Below, piece by piece: positions 25,589-33,961 of a DNA stretch of 64,000 nucleotides (positions are counted from its first letter, which is position 1; each line of letters begins with the position of its first letter). The position numbers and the translations under genes were made by a program. Under the pieces are notes generated by a model. The model ran no database searches and was not told the origin of the DNA. It saw only the letters and a program-made list of their open reading frames with translations. Source of the stretch: Companilactobacillus farciminis KCTC 3681 = DSM 20184. Lineage in GTDB: Bacteria > Bacillota > Bacilli > Lactobacillales > Lactobacillaceae. Location of the stretch: the NCBI RefSeq assembly GCF_002706745.1, contig NZ_CP017702.1:1054001-1118000 (forward strand). Direction: 5' to 3'.

Positions 25589-25628
25589 AGTATAATAATG
25601 TCATTATTTAATAAAGGGGTTCTCCGTG

Positions 25629-27191
25629 ATGTCCAATCGTTCATGGAAAAAGATCATTTTAGGTCTAATATTTTTAGTTCTAAGCATTTTTTATACTGTA
25701 CTGTTCTTTAATAAAGCTAGCTTTGGAGAAACGATGACGTTTAATATTGCACATTTAAAAAGCCTTTCTAATGTGTTTGTTTCGCCAATCAATTTTGACT
25801 TTTGGAATCATTCCGGTAGTCAAATTAATCTGTTCAGTCCATGGCTGACGATATTGACCGGGTGGTTGTTCGTACAATTTAACATAGCTTATGGGTTTAG
25901 TGTCTATCTGACAATAATCACCTTTTTCACTCTTGTCAGTGCGTATTTTTTCATGAATAAATTTCACAAGGACACGTTTGAAGCACTTTTGTTTGCTATC
26001 AGTTATACTTTTTCGCTAAATCGACTTTTTCTAGTCTTTTTCAATCAGAGGCTAGAAAATTACTTAGCTTTGATATTTATACCAATGGTTTATTTTGGAG
26101 CTCATCAGTTCTTTACTAATCGATCTTGGAAGTATTTGCTCTGGGGCGAGGCGTTAATAGTTTGGACGTCGCCGTATTTGGCTGTGGCTGTGGCAATGAC
26201 TTTGATTGTGGCATTTATTTTAATGCCATTTTGTCGTGTTAGTCATTCGTGGAAGTATCTGCGAAGTATATCGATTAATTCCCTTAAAGTGATTATTCTA
26301 GGGATATTAACGACGATTGGTTTTATTGGTCCAATCTTTATGAGATTAAATTCAAAGTGGCAACAAGATCCGATGAAAAACTTCGATTATCTAGGCTGGT
26401 TTACTAAATTACAATTGCCACAAATGCAGTGGTATTTGTTAATAGCAATGAGTGGGTTATTATTGTTACTAATTTTGATGATTTTTTTGCAGAGTTCTTT
26501 TGCATACAAAGTCATTATTTTAGAAATGATTCCAATCGTGTGTTTATTGATACTCCAACCAAGACTTTTCCAAATAGATATCAGTCGTTTGATTTTTGCC
26601 TTTCAAAGTATTTTTGATTTCTTTTTAATTATGGTTTTGTGTCGAATGATTTTACTAGTCTTTCAGGAAAGTCCCGCGGTATTAAGATTATTGATCTTGC
26701 TTGTTTCAATTGGTGGGCTAGGCTATGTCAATTACAGTCAAGTGAAAACTAATACGTCTGAACAGACGCTTAAAATGGCCGATTCTATTGACTACGAAAA
26801 ATTTGCCTTGAATTATCACGATGCCGCCCAAAATTCGAACAATAAATTTTTGATCGATGGTAAACCAGAAAGAATCTCTTACTATACTAAGGGGGCTGAT
26901 TACTGGGTTCAGTACATCAATCCGCAAACGACAAAAATCGACATACCAATTCAATATTCGTCTAATTATCAAATTCAAATCAACAATGAAACCGTGACGC
27001 CAAAGAAATCGGCTCAAAATACGGTTCAGCTCAAGACTAATCCGGGTAAGAGTATTATTGAAATTCATTCTCATTATGGTTGGTTGAATCTTAGTTTTCT
27101 ATTGATCAATTTATTTGGATTTATACTGATGATTTATTTCAGCTTGCAAAACATTCCTCTGAAAAATAAAAAAAATCCTGAGAATAGTTGA
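25629..27191 (+). CDS. Multi-spanning membrane protein, GT-C/PTPS-related type
   Basis: A 520-residue protein with about ten membrane helices and an extracellular C-terminal beta-rich region (about 385-485), ending in one last helix. The layout resembles GT-C glycosyltransferases and the 6-pyruvoyl-tetrahydropterin-synthase-related membrane proteins of lactobacilli. I see no certain catalytic motif. The loop after the first helix (about 27-60, NFDFWNHSGSQINLFSPW) is where GT-C enzymes keep acidic catalytic residues, but the usual DD or ED is not evident. ATG follows AAAGGGG; a GTG one codon earlier is also possible. The rplU promoter overlaps its stop. Confidence 0.65.
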   Translation: MSNRSWKKIILGLIFLVLSIFYTVLFFNKASFGETMTFNIAHLKSLSNVFVSPINFDFWNHSGSQINLFSPWLTILTGWLFVQFNIAYGFSVYLTIITFFTLVSAYFFMNKFHKDTFEALLFAISYTFSLNRLFLVFFNQRLENYLALIFIPMVYFGAHQFFTNRSWKYLLWGEALIVWTSPYLAVAVAMTLIVAFILMPFCRVSHSWKYLRSISINSLKVIILGILTTIGFIGPIFMRLNSKWQQDPMKNFDYLGWFTKLQLPQMQWYLLIAMSGLLLLLILMIFLQSSFAYKVIILEMIPIVCLLILQPRLFQIDISRLIFAFQSIFDFFLIMVLCRMILLVFQESPAVLRLLILLVSIGGLGYVNYSQVKTNTSEQTLKMADSIDYEKFALNYHDAAQNSNNKFLIDGKPERISYYTKGADYWVQYINPQTTKIDIPIQYSSNYQIQINNETVTPKKSAQNTVQLKTNPGKSIIEIHSHYGWLNLSFLLINLFGFILMIYFSLQNIPLKNKKNPENS

Positions 27192-27216
27192 AAAAGCAAG
27201 TGAAATTTGCTATATT
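27188..27216 (+). promoter_or_regulatory. Promoter of the rplU-prp-rpmA operon
   Basis: TTGAAA (27188-27193), a 17-bp spacer and TATATT (27211-27216) lie just upstream of the L21 leader. Confidence 0.7.
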
Positions 27217-27219
27217 TTA

Positions 27220-27312
27220 TAAGTTGCAATCACTATTGCATCTACAACCGCTCAAAATTAGGTTTAAGCTTAGTGCACCTAGTTGGCGAGTCTTAGAAGG
27301 GAGTGTACGTTT
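27220..27312 (+). promoter_or_regulatory. L21 ribosomal leader (autoregulatory RNA)
   Basis: The leader of rplU in low-GC Gram-positives is a known conserved RNA thought to bind a ribosomal protein of its operon. Here the stretch between promoter and start codon contains TTGCAATCACTATTGCA, TACAACCGCTCAAAATTAGG and GCGAGTCTTAGAAGGGAGTG, in the expected place. Family assignment is from position and general look, not from a covariance search. Confidence 0.7.
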
Positions 27313-27624
27313 ATGTACGCAATTATTAAAACTGGTGGTAAGCAATATAAAGTTGAAGAAAACTCTTCAATTTATGTTGAAAAGCTTGATGTCAAAGAAG
27401 GAGACGCAGTTACATTTGATGATGTAATCTTAGTTTCTGATGGCAAGACTGTTAAAGTTGGTAGCCCTGTAGTTGAAGGCGCTAGTGTTTCTGGTAAGGT
27501 TGAAAAGCAAGGTAAGGAAAAGAAAGTTGTTACTTACAAGTACAAACCTAAGAAGCATTCACATACAAAGACAGGTCACCGTCAACCATATACAAAGGTA
27601 CTTATCGATAGTATCAAGGCTTAA
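27313..27624 (+). CDS. rplU: 50S ribosomal protein L21
   Basis: L21 binds 23S rRNA in the large subunit. The 103-residue protein begins [16 protein letters not shown] and ends with the RNA-binding [19 protein letters not shown] segment. I start at the ATG after GAAGGGAG, because the upstream extension would read through the leader RNA. It is the first gene of the rplU-prp-rpmA operon. Confidence 0.98.
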   Translation: MYAIIKTGGKQYKVEENSSIYVEKLDVKEGDAVTFDDVILVSDGKTVKVGSPVVEGASVSGKVEKQGKEKKVVTYKYKPKKHSHTKTGHRQPYTKVLIDSIKA

Positions 27625-27626
27625 TC

Positions 27627-27971
27627 ATGATTAAAGCTAGTTTTCACCAGAACTCAGATAAACAGATCGATTCTTTTCTAATCAAAGGACATGCTGATTC
27701 GGGACCTTATGGTCAAGATTTAGTCTGTGCTGCTGTTTCAGCGGTGACGATCGGTACGATCAATAATCTGGAAAAACTCACTGGGGCTAAGCCTCAAGTG
27801 GTCATGGATGAGGTAAATGGCGGCCATCTAGGTTGTCAATTTGACGAAGCAATATCACACGATACTGCCTTGTTATTGGATAACTTGTTTTGGACTCTTA
27901 AAGACGTCGAAGGAAGTTACGCCAAAAACATTGAAGTTTCAGTACAAAAAAATAAAATAGATCTTGATTAG
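27627..27971 (+). CDS. prp: Ribosomal-processing cysteine protease Prp
   Basis: Prp removes the N-terminal extension of L27 before its assembly into the ribosome, an essential step in Firmicutes. At 114 residues it has the catalytic His22 in KGHADSG and Cys34 in DLVCAAVSAV. It lies between rplU and rpmA, the conserved position. The downstream rpmA encodes the matching cleavable extension. Confidence 0.95.
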   Translation: MIKASFHQNSDKQIDSFLIKGHADSGPYGQDLVCAAVSAVTIGTINNLEKLTGAKPQVVMDEVNGGHLGCQFDEAISHDTALLLDNLFWTLKDVEGSYAKNIEVSVQKNKIDLD

Positions 27972-27983
27972 GAGGTAAACTTC

Positions 27984-28256
27984 ATGCTTAAGATGAATTT
28001 ACAATTTTTCTCTCACCACAAGGGTGGTGGATCAACAAGTAACGGCCGTGACTCTGCTGGTCGTAGACTAGGTGCTAAGCGTGCTGATGGCCAAGCTATC
28101 ACAGCTGGCTCAATTATTTACAGACAACGTGGTACAAAGATTCACCCAGGTGCTAATGTTGGTCGCAGTGGCGATGACACATTGTTCGCACTTACAGATG
28201 GCGTTGTTAAGTACGAAAGACTTGGCAAAGACAGAAGAAAAGTTTCAGTATATTAA
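27984..28256 (+). CDS. rpmA: 50S ribosomal protein L27 with Prp-cleavable N-terminal extension
   Basis: L27 reaches the peptidyl-transferase centre with its N-terminus. The protein starts [19 protein letters not shown]. The LQFF segment is the Prp recognition site, and cutting after the second Phe leaves SHHKGGG as the mature start. The rest ([18 protein letters not shown] and [13 protein letters not shown]) is standard. It has 90 residues before processing. AGGAGGT precedes the ATG. Confidence 0.98.
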   Translation: MLKMNLQFFSHHKGGGSTSNGRDSAGRRLGAKRADGQAITAGSIIYRQRGTKIHPGANVGRSGDDTLFALTDGVVKYERLGKDRRKVSVY

Positions 28257-28266
28257 TATATTGATG

Positions 28267-28296
28267 AAAAAAGAGGACAATGTTCCTCTTTTTTTT
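28267..28296 (+). terminator. Terminator after rpmA
   Basis: AAGAGGA and TCCTCTT form a stem around CAATGT, followed by a T run. Confidence 0.85.
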
Positions 28297-28394
28297 ATAT
28301 AATAAGTATGAGTTATTGCCATTAACACCGAAATATTGGTAAGATATTGTATGGTGCTTTATCGGTAAAATTTTACGAATCAAGGGAGAAACAA

Positions 28395-28955
28395 ATGTCA
28401 ATTTCAGTAAATGATTTTAAAAACGGTTTAACAATTGAAGTAAAAGATGGTATCTGGCGTGTTATCGAATTCCAACACGTTAAGCCAGGTAAGGGTAGTG
28501 CTTTCGTACGTTCAAAGTTAAAGAACTTGAGAACAGGTGCTGTTCAAGAAATGACTTTCAGATCAACTGCTAAAGTTGAAAAAGCCAACATCGAAAACAA
28601 GAAGATGCAATATCTTTACGCTGAAGGCGATAACTACGTGTTCATGGATACAACAACTTATGAACAACTATCACTTCCAGGCGATGAAATCAGAGACGAA
28701 TTGAAGTATTTGAAAGAAAACATGGAAGTCAGCGTTGTAATGTATGGTGGCGAAACACTTGGAGTTGAATTGCCTAATACAGTTGACCTAAAGGTTGTTG
28801 AAACAGAAGCTTCAATCAAGGGTGATACACAATCAGGTGGTTCAAAACCAGCTACAATGGAAACAGGTGTTGTTGTGCAAGTACCATTCTTCGTTAACGA
28901 AGGCGATATGCTAACAATTAACACACAAGACGGTACTTACATTTCACGTGCCTAA
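28395..28955 (+). CDS. efp: Translation elongation factor P
   Basis: EF-P relieves ribosome stalling at consecutive prolines. The 186-residue protein has three beta-barrel domains, with the modified-lysine loop KPGKGSAF (Lys33) in domain I. I use the ATG after AAGGGAG; the longer frame begins in the intergenic region without a ribosome binding site. The modification type cannot be told from this window. It starts a run of genes through yqhY, nusB and folD. Confidence 0.97.
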   Translation: MSISVNDFKNGLTIEVKDGIWRVIEFQHVKPGKGSAFVRSKLKNLRTGAVQEMTFRSTAKVEKANIENKKMQYLYAEGDNYVFMDTTTYEQLSLPGDEIRDELKYLKENMEVSVVMYGGETLGVELPNTVDLKVVETEASIKGDTQSGGSKPATMETGVVVQVPFFVNEGDMLTINTQDGTYISRA

Positions 28956-28982
28956 TTAATAATTGATTATGGAGATAAGTTT

Positions 28983-29402
28983 ATGGCTGAACAAAAATAT
29001 GTTTCTCTACAACAAGATAGTGGAAAAATAAACGGCAATGTTGAAATATCACATCAAGTTATTGAGATCCTTTTAGGAATTGCTACAAACCAGGTTGAGG
29101 GTGTTTACGAAATGCGTGGCACTATTTCAAGCCGAATCGATTCACTCTTTGGTAGAATCAACCATGGTAAGGGAGTTGATGTGTCGTTTGCAGATAATCA
29201 AGTGTCTGCTGATGTCTATGTTTATTTAGAATATGGCGTATCGATCCCTAAAGTATCCTTAGAGATCCAAAAATCAGCCATTGAACAACTCGAATTCATG
29301 ACCGATTTAGACTTAAGTGAAATTAACGTACATGTTGTCGGATTAATCGCTAAGAAAGAAACAGGCGATATCGAACGTGTAACAACGGATAAAAAGGAAT
29401 AA
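28983..29402 (+). CDS. yqhY: Asp23/Gls24 family envelope-stress protein (YqhY)
   Basis: A 139-residue cytoplasmic protein of the Asp23 family. The core includes GNVEISHQVIEILLGIATNQVEGVYEM and VDVYVYLEYG-like strands around SADVYVYLEYGVSIPKV. In Bacillus the YqhY paralogue is linked to acetyl-CoA carboxylase regulation. A second family member (YloU type) is encoded at 52.7 kb. It lies 5 bp before nusB, the conserved neighbour. Confidence 0.92.
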   Translation: MAEQKYVSLQQDSGKINGNVEISHQVIEILLGIATNQVEGVYEMRGTISSRIDSLFGRINHGKGVDVSFADNQVSADVYVYLEYGVSIPKVSLEIQKSAIEQLEFMTDLDLSEINVHVVGLIAKKETGDIERVTTDKKE

Positions 29403-29407
29403 AACTA

Positions 29408-29812
29408 GTGATAAGTAGACATAAGATCAGAGAACTCGCAGTTCAATCACTATTTTCCATTGAAACTACTAAGGACACTCCAGAAGACGCTATCGCATCT
29501 ACCATGCAACTATGTGATTTGACGACTGAAGCAGTGCCAGATTATTTGACATTCTTGGTTTCAGGAACAAATGAACATCAAGAAGAACTTGATGAAAAAA
29601 TTGCTAAATATTTGAAGAATAAATGGACAGTTCAACGTTTGTCCAGAATTGATCGTGCAATTTTACGCGTTGGGTTATTTGAAATGGAAAACAGTTTGGA
29701 AGTACCAAGGAAGGTAGCTATTGATGAAGCAATTCAAATGGCTGGCGACTTTGGCGATAAGGACTCAAAGTCCTTCATAAATGGAATTTTATCTAATTTT
29801 GTAGAAGGGTAA
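29408..29812 (+). CDS. nusB: Transcription antitermination factor NusB
   Basis: NusB binds boxA RNA with S10 and promotes rRNA antitermination. The all-helical 134-residue protein has HKIRELAVQSLFSIE at the start and KWTVQRLSRIDRAILRVGLFE and VAIDEAIQMAGDFGDKDSKSF in the second half. Start is GTG. It sits between yqhY and folD, as in Bacillus. Confidence 0.95.
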   Translation: MISRHKIRELAVQSLFSIETTKDTPEDAIASTMQLCDLTTEAVPDYLTFLVSGTNEHQEELDEKIAKYLKNKWTVQRLSRIDRAILRVGLFEMENSLEVPRKVAIDEAIQMAGDFGDKDSKSFINGILSNFVEG

Positions 29813-29838
29813 AGGCTGATAAATTTATCAGCCTTTTT
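29812..29838 (+). terminator. Palindromic hairpin between nusB and folD
   Basis: AAGGCTGATAAATTTATCAGCCTT is a near-perfect palindrome that overlaps the nusB stop and is followed by TTT. It may act as a partial terminator within the operon, since folD begins right after it. Confidence 0.65.
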
Positions 29839-29850
29839 ATGGTGATTAGT

Positions 29851-30699
29851 ATGAAATTATTAGAAGGTAAAAAAGTAGCACAAGCTTTGGATGAAACAAT
29901 GACTAAGCGAGTTGAAGAATTAAAGAAGAAAGGCGTAACTCCTGGATTGGCCGTTATTTTAGTCGGTGACAATTCAGCTAGTGCTGTCTATGTTCGCAAC
30001 AAGAAACGCCGTGCCGAAAAACTTGGAATCGATTTTCAATTGATTCATTTCGATGCAACTGTAACAGAAGATGAACTTTTGCAAAAAATCGATGAATTGA
30101 ATCATGACGAAAAAGTTGATGGATTTATCGTTCAATTGCCGGTTCCTGATCATATCGATGAGGATAAGGTTATTGAAGCTATTGATCCAAGAAAAGATGT
30201 TGATGGATTCACTCCTATCAGTGTTGGAAATCTTTGGATCGGAACACCTTTAACTAAACCAGCAACTGCTTCAGGAATTTTGATGATGCTTGACCATTAC
30301 AACGTTGACTTAGACGGTAAAAACGTCGTTATCGTTGGTCGTAGCAATATTGTTGGAAAACCAACAGCTGCTTTGATGTTGGATCGTAATGCCACTGTAA
30401 CGATCACTCATTCGCATACTAAGAACCTAAAAGAAATAACAAGTAAGGCTGATGTGCTAGTTGTAGCCATTGGAAAAGCCAAATTTATCACTAAAGAATA
30501 TGTCAAAGACCAAGCAATCGTCGTTGATGTTGGAATGGATCGTGATGAAAATGGCAAGCTTTGTGGGGATGTCGATTTTGATGACGTCAAACAAAAGGCT
30601 GCTATGATGACTCCAGTTCCCGGTGGTGTTGGTCCAATGACAATCACGGCCTTGGTAGACCAAGTGATTGAATTAGCCGAAGGCAGGGCAAATGGATAA
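29851..30699 (+). CDS. folD: Bifunctional methylenetetrahydrofolate dehydrogenase / methenyl-THF cyclohydrolase
   Basis: FolD interconverts 5,10-methylene-, methenyl- and 10-formyl-THF with NADP(H). Signatures include VYVRNKKRRAEKLGI (catalytic Lys), VDGFTPISVGNLWIG, VVIVGRSNIVGKPTA (nucleotide binding) and PVPGGVGPMTITAL. I use the inner ATG after GGTGAT, giving 282 residues. Its product feeds methionyl-tRNA formylation by Fmt, encoded at 39.5 kb. The 3' end overlaps xseA by 8 bp. Confidence 0.96.
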   Translation: MKLLEGKKVAQALDETMTKRVEELKKKGVTPGLAVILVGDNSASAVYVRNKKRRAEKLGIDFQLIHFDATVTEDELLQKIDELNHDEKVDGFIVQLPVPDHIDEDKVIEAIDPRKDVDGFTPISVGNLWIGTPLTKPATASGILMMLDHYNVDLDGKNVVIVGRSNIVGKPTAALMLDRNATVTITHSHTKNLKEITSKADVLVVAIGKAKFITKEYVKDQAIVVDVGMDRDENGKLCGDVDFDDVKQKAAMMTPVPGGVGPMTITALVDQVIELAEGRANG

Positions 30700-32038
30700 T
30701 GAGCAATATTTAACAGTTACCGCTTTAAGCCAATATTTGAAGAGAAAATTTGACGTGGACCCTTATTTGGGACACGTCTATTTGATGGGGGAAATTTCTA
30801 ATTTTCGTTTGAGACCAGCTCATCAGTATTTTTCTTTAAAAGATGACAAAGCTAAGATTTCAGCGATAATGTTTAAAAGTAATTTTGAAAAAGTTAAATT
30901 TAAACCTGAAGAAGGTATGAAGGTTCTCGTTCAAGGTCGAATCTCTTTATATGAACCAGCTGGTTCTTATCAAATATATGTCGATACGATGGAGCCTGCC
31001 GGATTGGGAGCTTTGTACGTAGCTTTTGAGCAATTGAAGAAAAAGCTTTCGCAACAAGGTGTCTTTGATTTGCCCAAAAAGCCAATTCCTCAGTTCCCTA
31101 AGCGAATTGCGGTGGTTACTAGTGAATCTGGTGCGGTTATCCATGATATTATGACTACCGTTGCTAGAAGATTCCCAATCGTTCAACTAGTTTTGTACCC
31201 AGCTCAAGTTCAAGGTGATGGAGCAGCAGAAACGATTGTTGAGCAATTGAGACGCATCAATGAAGATGGTAACTTTGATACGATCATTATTGGTCGCGGT
31301 GGTGGTTCAATTGAAGATTTGTGGCCTTTTAATGAAGAAATCGTGGCGCAAGCAATCGTTCAAAGCCAAATACCAGTAATCAGTTCAGTGGGACATGAAA
31401 CGGATACGACGATTGCTGATTTAGTTGCCGATTTACGAGCAGCGACTCCAACGGCAGCGGCTGAATTAGCGACTCCTGTTTTGAGTGAAACGTTGCAACA
31501 TTTACAAGACTTGCATACAAGACTTTATAGCGCTCAAAACAACTTGATTGCTCAATACCAAGACCGGGTCCAAAATTTGTCTCAGAACGTATTTTTGCAG
31601 CATCCGGAACGAATCTATGAGGTATATCTCCAAAAGGTCGATGGTCTAGAAAATAGATTGTCGCAAAACTTGGCTAATTCGTTAAATCGTTCAAAGACTG
31701 AATTGATCCAATATGCTAATCGATTAGTTAGGGTTTCGCCCCGTGATCAAATTTATAGTTATAACAATCAAGTCAACCGTCAGTATCAAATTTTGATCAA
31801 CAATATCAATAAAATCATTAATAAAAATCGTAATGTATTTAATAGTCAAGTAGCTACTTTAGATTCATTGAGTCCTTTAAAGACTTTGAGTCGTGGATTC
31901 GCTATTCCAACGAATCAAAAAGGCAGGGTATTGACTAAAGCATCTGATTATCAAGTTGATCAAACGGTGAATTTGAGAGTTAGAGATGGTAATGTTAAAT
32001 TAATAACCAAAGAAATAAGCGAGGATAATAATGGCTGA
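30692..32038 (+). CDS. xseA: Exodeoxyribonuclease VII large subunit
   Basis: Catalytic subunit of ExoVII, which degrades single-stranded DNA from both ends. An N-terminal OB fold (about 5-100) is followed by the catalytic domain, with [35 protein letters not shown] and [21 protein letters not shown] long coiled-coil region (about 255-385) and a C-terminal segment complete the 448 residues. It overlaps folD at its start and xseB at its end. Confidence 0.96.
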   Translation: MDNEQYLTVTALSQYLKRKFDVDPYLGHVYLMGEISNFRLRPAHQYFSLKDDKAKISAIMFKSNFEKVKFKPEEGMKVLVQGRISLYEPAGSYQIYVDTMEPAGLGALYVAFEQLKKKLSQQGVFDLPKKPIPQFPKRIAVVTSESGAVIHDIMTTVARRFPIVQLVLYPAQVQGDGAAETIVEQLRRINEDGNFDTIIIGRGGGSIEDLWPFNEEIVAQAIVQSQIPVISSVGHETDTTIADLVADLRAATPTAAAELATPVLSETLQHLQDLHTRLYSAQNNLIAQYQDRVQNLSQNVFLQHPERIYEVYLQKVDGLENRLSQNLANSLNRSKTELIQYANRLVRVSPRDQIYSYNNQVNRQYQILINNINKIINKNRNVFNSQVATLDSLSPLKTLSRGFAIPTNQKGRVLTKASDYQVDQTVNLRVRDGNVKLITKEISEDNNG

Positions 32039-32267
32039 AGAAAAGAAAACATTTGAAGAAAATTTGGCGGATCTAGAAGAAATCGTCAAAAACCTTGAAA
32101 CTGGGAATGTTCCATTGGAAGAAGCCATGGAAAAATTCAAAAAGGGTGTTACTTTGAGTAAAGAACTCGAAAAGACCCTCAGTGATGCTGAAGAAACAGT
32201 TACTAAGATCATGACTAAAGACGGTCAAGAAGTTAATATGAAAAATGATCAAAGTAAGGACGAGTAG
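32031..32267 (+). CDS. xseB: Exodeoxyribonuclease VII small subunit
   Basis: A 78-residue helical hairpin that wraps the coiled coil of XseA. The core is [20 protein letters not shown] followed by [20 protein letters not shown]. The start overlaps the xseA stop by 8 bp, and ispA follows 2 bp after its stop, so the genes are tightly coupled. Confidence 0.95.
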   Translation: MAEEKKTFEENLADLEEIVKNLETGNVPLEEAMEKFKKGVTLSKELEKTLSDAEETVTKIMTKDGQEVNMKNDQSKDE

Positions 32268-32269
32268 TT

Positions 32270-33118
32270 ATGGAAATTAAAAAGTTTTCTGATTTTTGTG
32301 AACAAGTTTTACCAGATTTTAATCAATTTTTAAATGATCGACTAAACTCTGAAATCAAACAAGAAACTTTAAAACAGGCCATGCTCTATTCTGTCAATGC
32401 TGGTGGCAAACGGGTTCGTCCAATGCTATTTTTGGCAGTCGCTTATTCATCTGGAGTTAAATTAAAGGACTTACCAAAGTATTTTGATATCGCTGGTGCT
32501 ATCGAATTAGTACATACTTATTCCTTGATTCACGATGATTTGCCAGAAATGGATGATAGTGATTATCGTCGTGGCAAATTATCTAACCATAAGAAATTCG
32601 GTGTTGGCCCAGCAGTTTTAGCCGGGGATGGTTTGTTAACGCAAGCCTTTTATTGGATTGCCAAATCTAGTTTAAATACTGACAAAAGAATGGCTGCAGT
32701 GAGAATCCTTTCGCACAATGCTGGTCCGATGGGTATGGTTGCCGGTCAAATGACTGACATAACTATGGAAGATAAAGTTCTGTCAGAAAGTGAATTGACA
32801 ACTTTGCACAAGGAAAAGACAGCCGACTTATTGATGGCAGCTATTACCATGGGAGCCTTTTGTGCTGATCATGAGTTGTCTAAGAATTTAGTTTTGTATG
32901 CTCAAGATGTTGGTCTAGCTTTTCAGTTGAAAGACGACTTAGATGACTGTGGCGATGACGAAGATGCCGACAAGAATACTTTTCCTAACTTGATTGGTAA
33001 GAAGGCAACCGAAACTAAGTTGAATGAGTTGGTTAAGGAAGCTTTCAATGCAGTTTTAAAGGAAGACAAATTCGATAAAAACTTACTAGTAAGCTTTTTG
33101 GATTATTTTAAAGAATAG
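32270..33118 (+). CDS. ispA: Polyprenyl synthetase (farnesyl/geranyl diphosphate synthase)
   Basis: This trans-prenyltransferase extends allylic diphosphates with isopentenyl diphosphate, supplying precursors for undecaprenyl phosphate. The 282-residue protein has GGKRVRPML, the first Asp-rich motif DDLPEMDDSDYRRG and the second motif as KDDLDDCGDD. It lies between xseB and tlyA, as in Bacillus (yqiD/ispA). Product length (C10, C15 or longer) cannot be certain from sequence. Confidence 0.95.
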   Translation: MEIKKFSDFCEQVLPDFNQFLNDRLNSEIKQETLKQAMLYSVNAGGKRVRPMLFLAVAYSSGVKLKDLPKYFDIAGAIELVHTYSLIHDDLPEMDDSDYRRGKLSNHKKFGVGPAVLAGDGLLTQAFYWIAKSSLNTDKRMAAVRILSHNAGPMGMVAGQMTDITMEDKVLSESELTTLHKEKTADLLMAAITMGAFCADHELSKNLVLYAQDVGLAFQLKDDLDDCGDDEDADKNTFPNLIGKKATETKLNELVKEAFNAVLKEDKFDKNLLVSFLDYFKE

Positions 33119-33128
33119 GTGACAAATA

Positions 33129-33953
33129 TTGGCAAAAAAAAGAATTGATGTTTTATTAGTTGAACAAAATTTATTCGAATCTCGTGAACAGGCGAAACGT
33201 TCAGTCATGGCTGGAGAAGTTTACAACCAAGATAATTTACGTTTTGATAAACCAGGTGAAAAAGTCGATCCAGATACAGTTTTTCATTTGGCTAAAAATG
33301 CTCACTCCAAGTATGTCAGCCGTGGTGGCTACAAGTTGGAGAAGGCTTTGAAGTCATTTGATATCGACTTGTCTGATCGTATCTGCTTGGATATTGGTTC
33401 ATCAACTGGTGGCTTTACTGATGTAGCTTTGCAAAATGGTGCTACTAAAGTTTATGCCTTGGATGTTGGTTACAATCAATTAGCCTGGAAATTGCGTAAG
33501 GACGAACGTGTTGTCGTTATGGAACGAGTTAATTTCCGTTACAGCAAACCAGAAGACTTTCACGAAGGTTTGCCACAATTTGCGATGACTGATGTCTCAT
33601 TTATTTCTTTGGAATTAATTTTGCCACCAATGTTTAATATTATTTTGCCTGGTGCCGATGCAGTTTGCTTAATTAAACCTCAGTTTGAAGCTGGTCCAGA
33701 AAATGTAGGAAAGCACGGTATCGTCAGGGATCACAAGGTTCATCAAATGGTACTAGAGAAGATTATTAATTTTGCTAAAAATACTGGCTTTATCGTTTCT
33801 GGATTGGACTTTTCGCCAATCAAGGGTGGCGAAGGTAATATTGAATTTTTGATGCACATTCAAAAGCCTAAAGAAGCACAAGATGGTGAAATTTTGGACA
33901 CTGTTTCAGTAGAGAAAACCATGGAAGCAGCATACTCAAATCTAAACAAATAG
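33129..33953 (+). CDS. tlyA: TlyA-family rRNA 2'-O-methyltransferase
   Basis: The family methylates rRNA and is often mislabelled haemolysin. The 274-residue protein has an N-terminal S4 RNA-binding domain (about 3-65, RIDVLLVEQNLFESREQAKR). An FtsJ-like Rossmann domain follows with LDIGSSTGGFTDVALQNGA and AMTDVSFISLELILP. Start is TTG after TAGGTGAC. recN follows 9 bp later. In most Bacillus and lactobacillus genomes an argR/ahrC gene sits between these two; it is absent here. Confidence 0.94.
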   Translation: MAKKRIDVLLVEQNLFESREQAKRSVMAGEVYNQDNLRFDKPGEKVDPDTVFHLAKNAHSKYVSRGGYKLEKALKSFDIDLSDRICLDIGSSTGGFTDVALQNGATKVYALDVGYNQLAWKLRKDERVVVMERVNFRYSKPEDFHEGLPQFAMTDVSFISLELILPPMFNIILPGADAVCLIKPQFEAGPENVGKHGIVRDHKVHQMVLEKIINFAKNTGFIVSGLDFSPIKGGEGNIEFLMHIQKPKEAQDGEILDTVSVEKTMEAAYSNLNK

Positions 33954-33961
33954 GTGAAATT

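Noticed and set aside
27188..27427. 79-codon open frame running through the L21 leader into rplU
   Set aside because: It crosses the rplU promoter and leader RNA and is out of frame with rplU. The rplU frame is certain.
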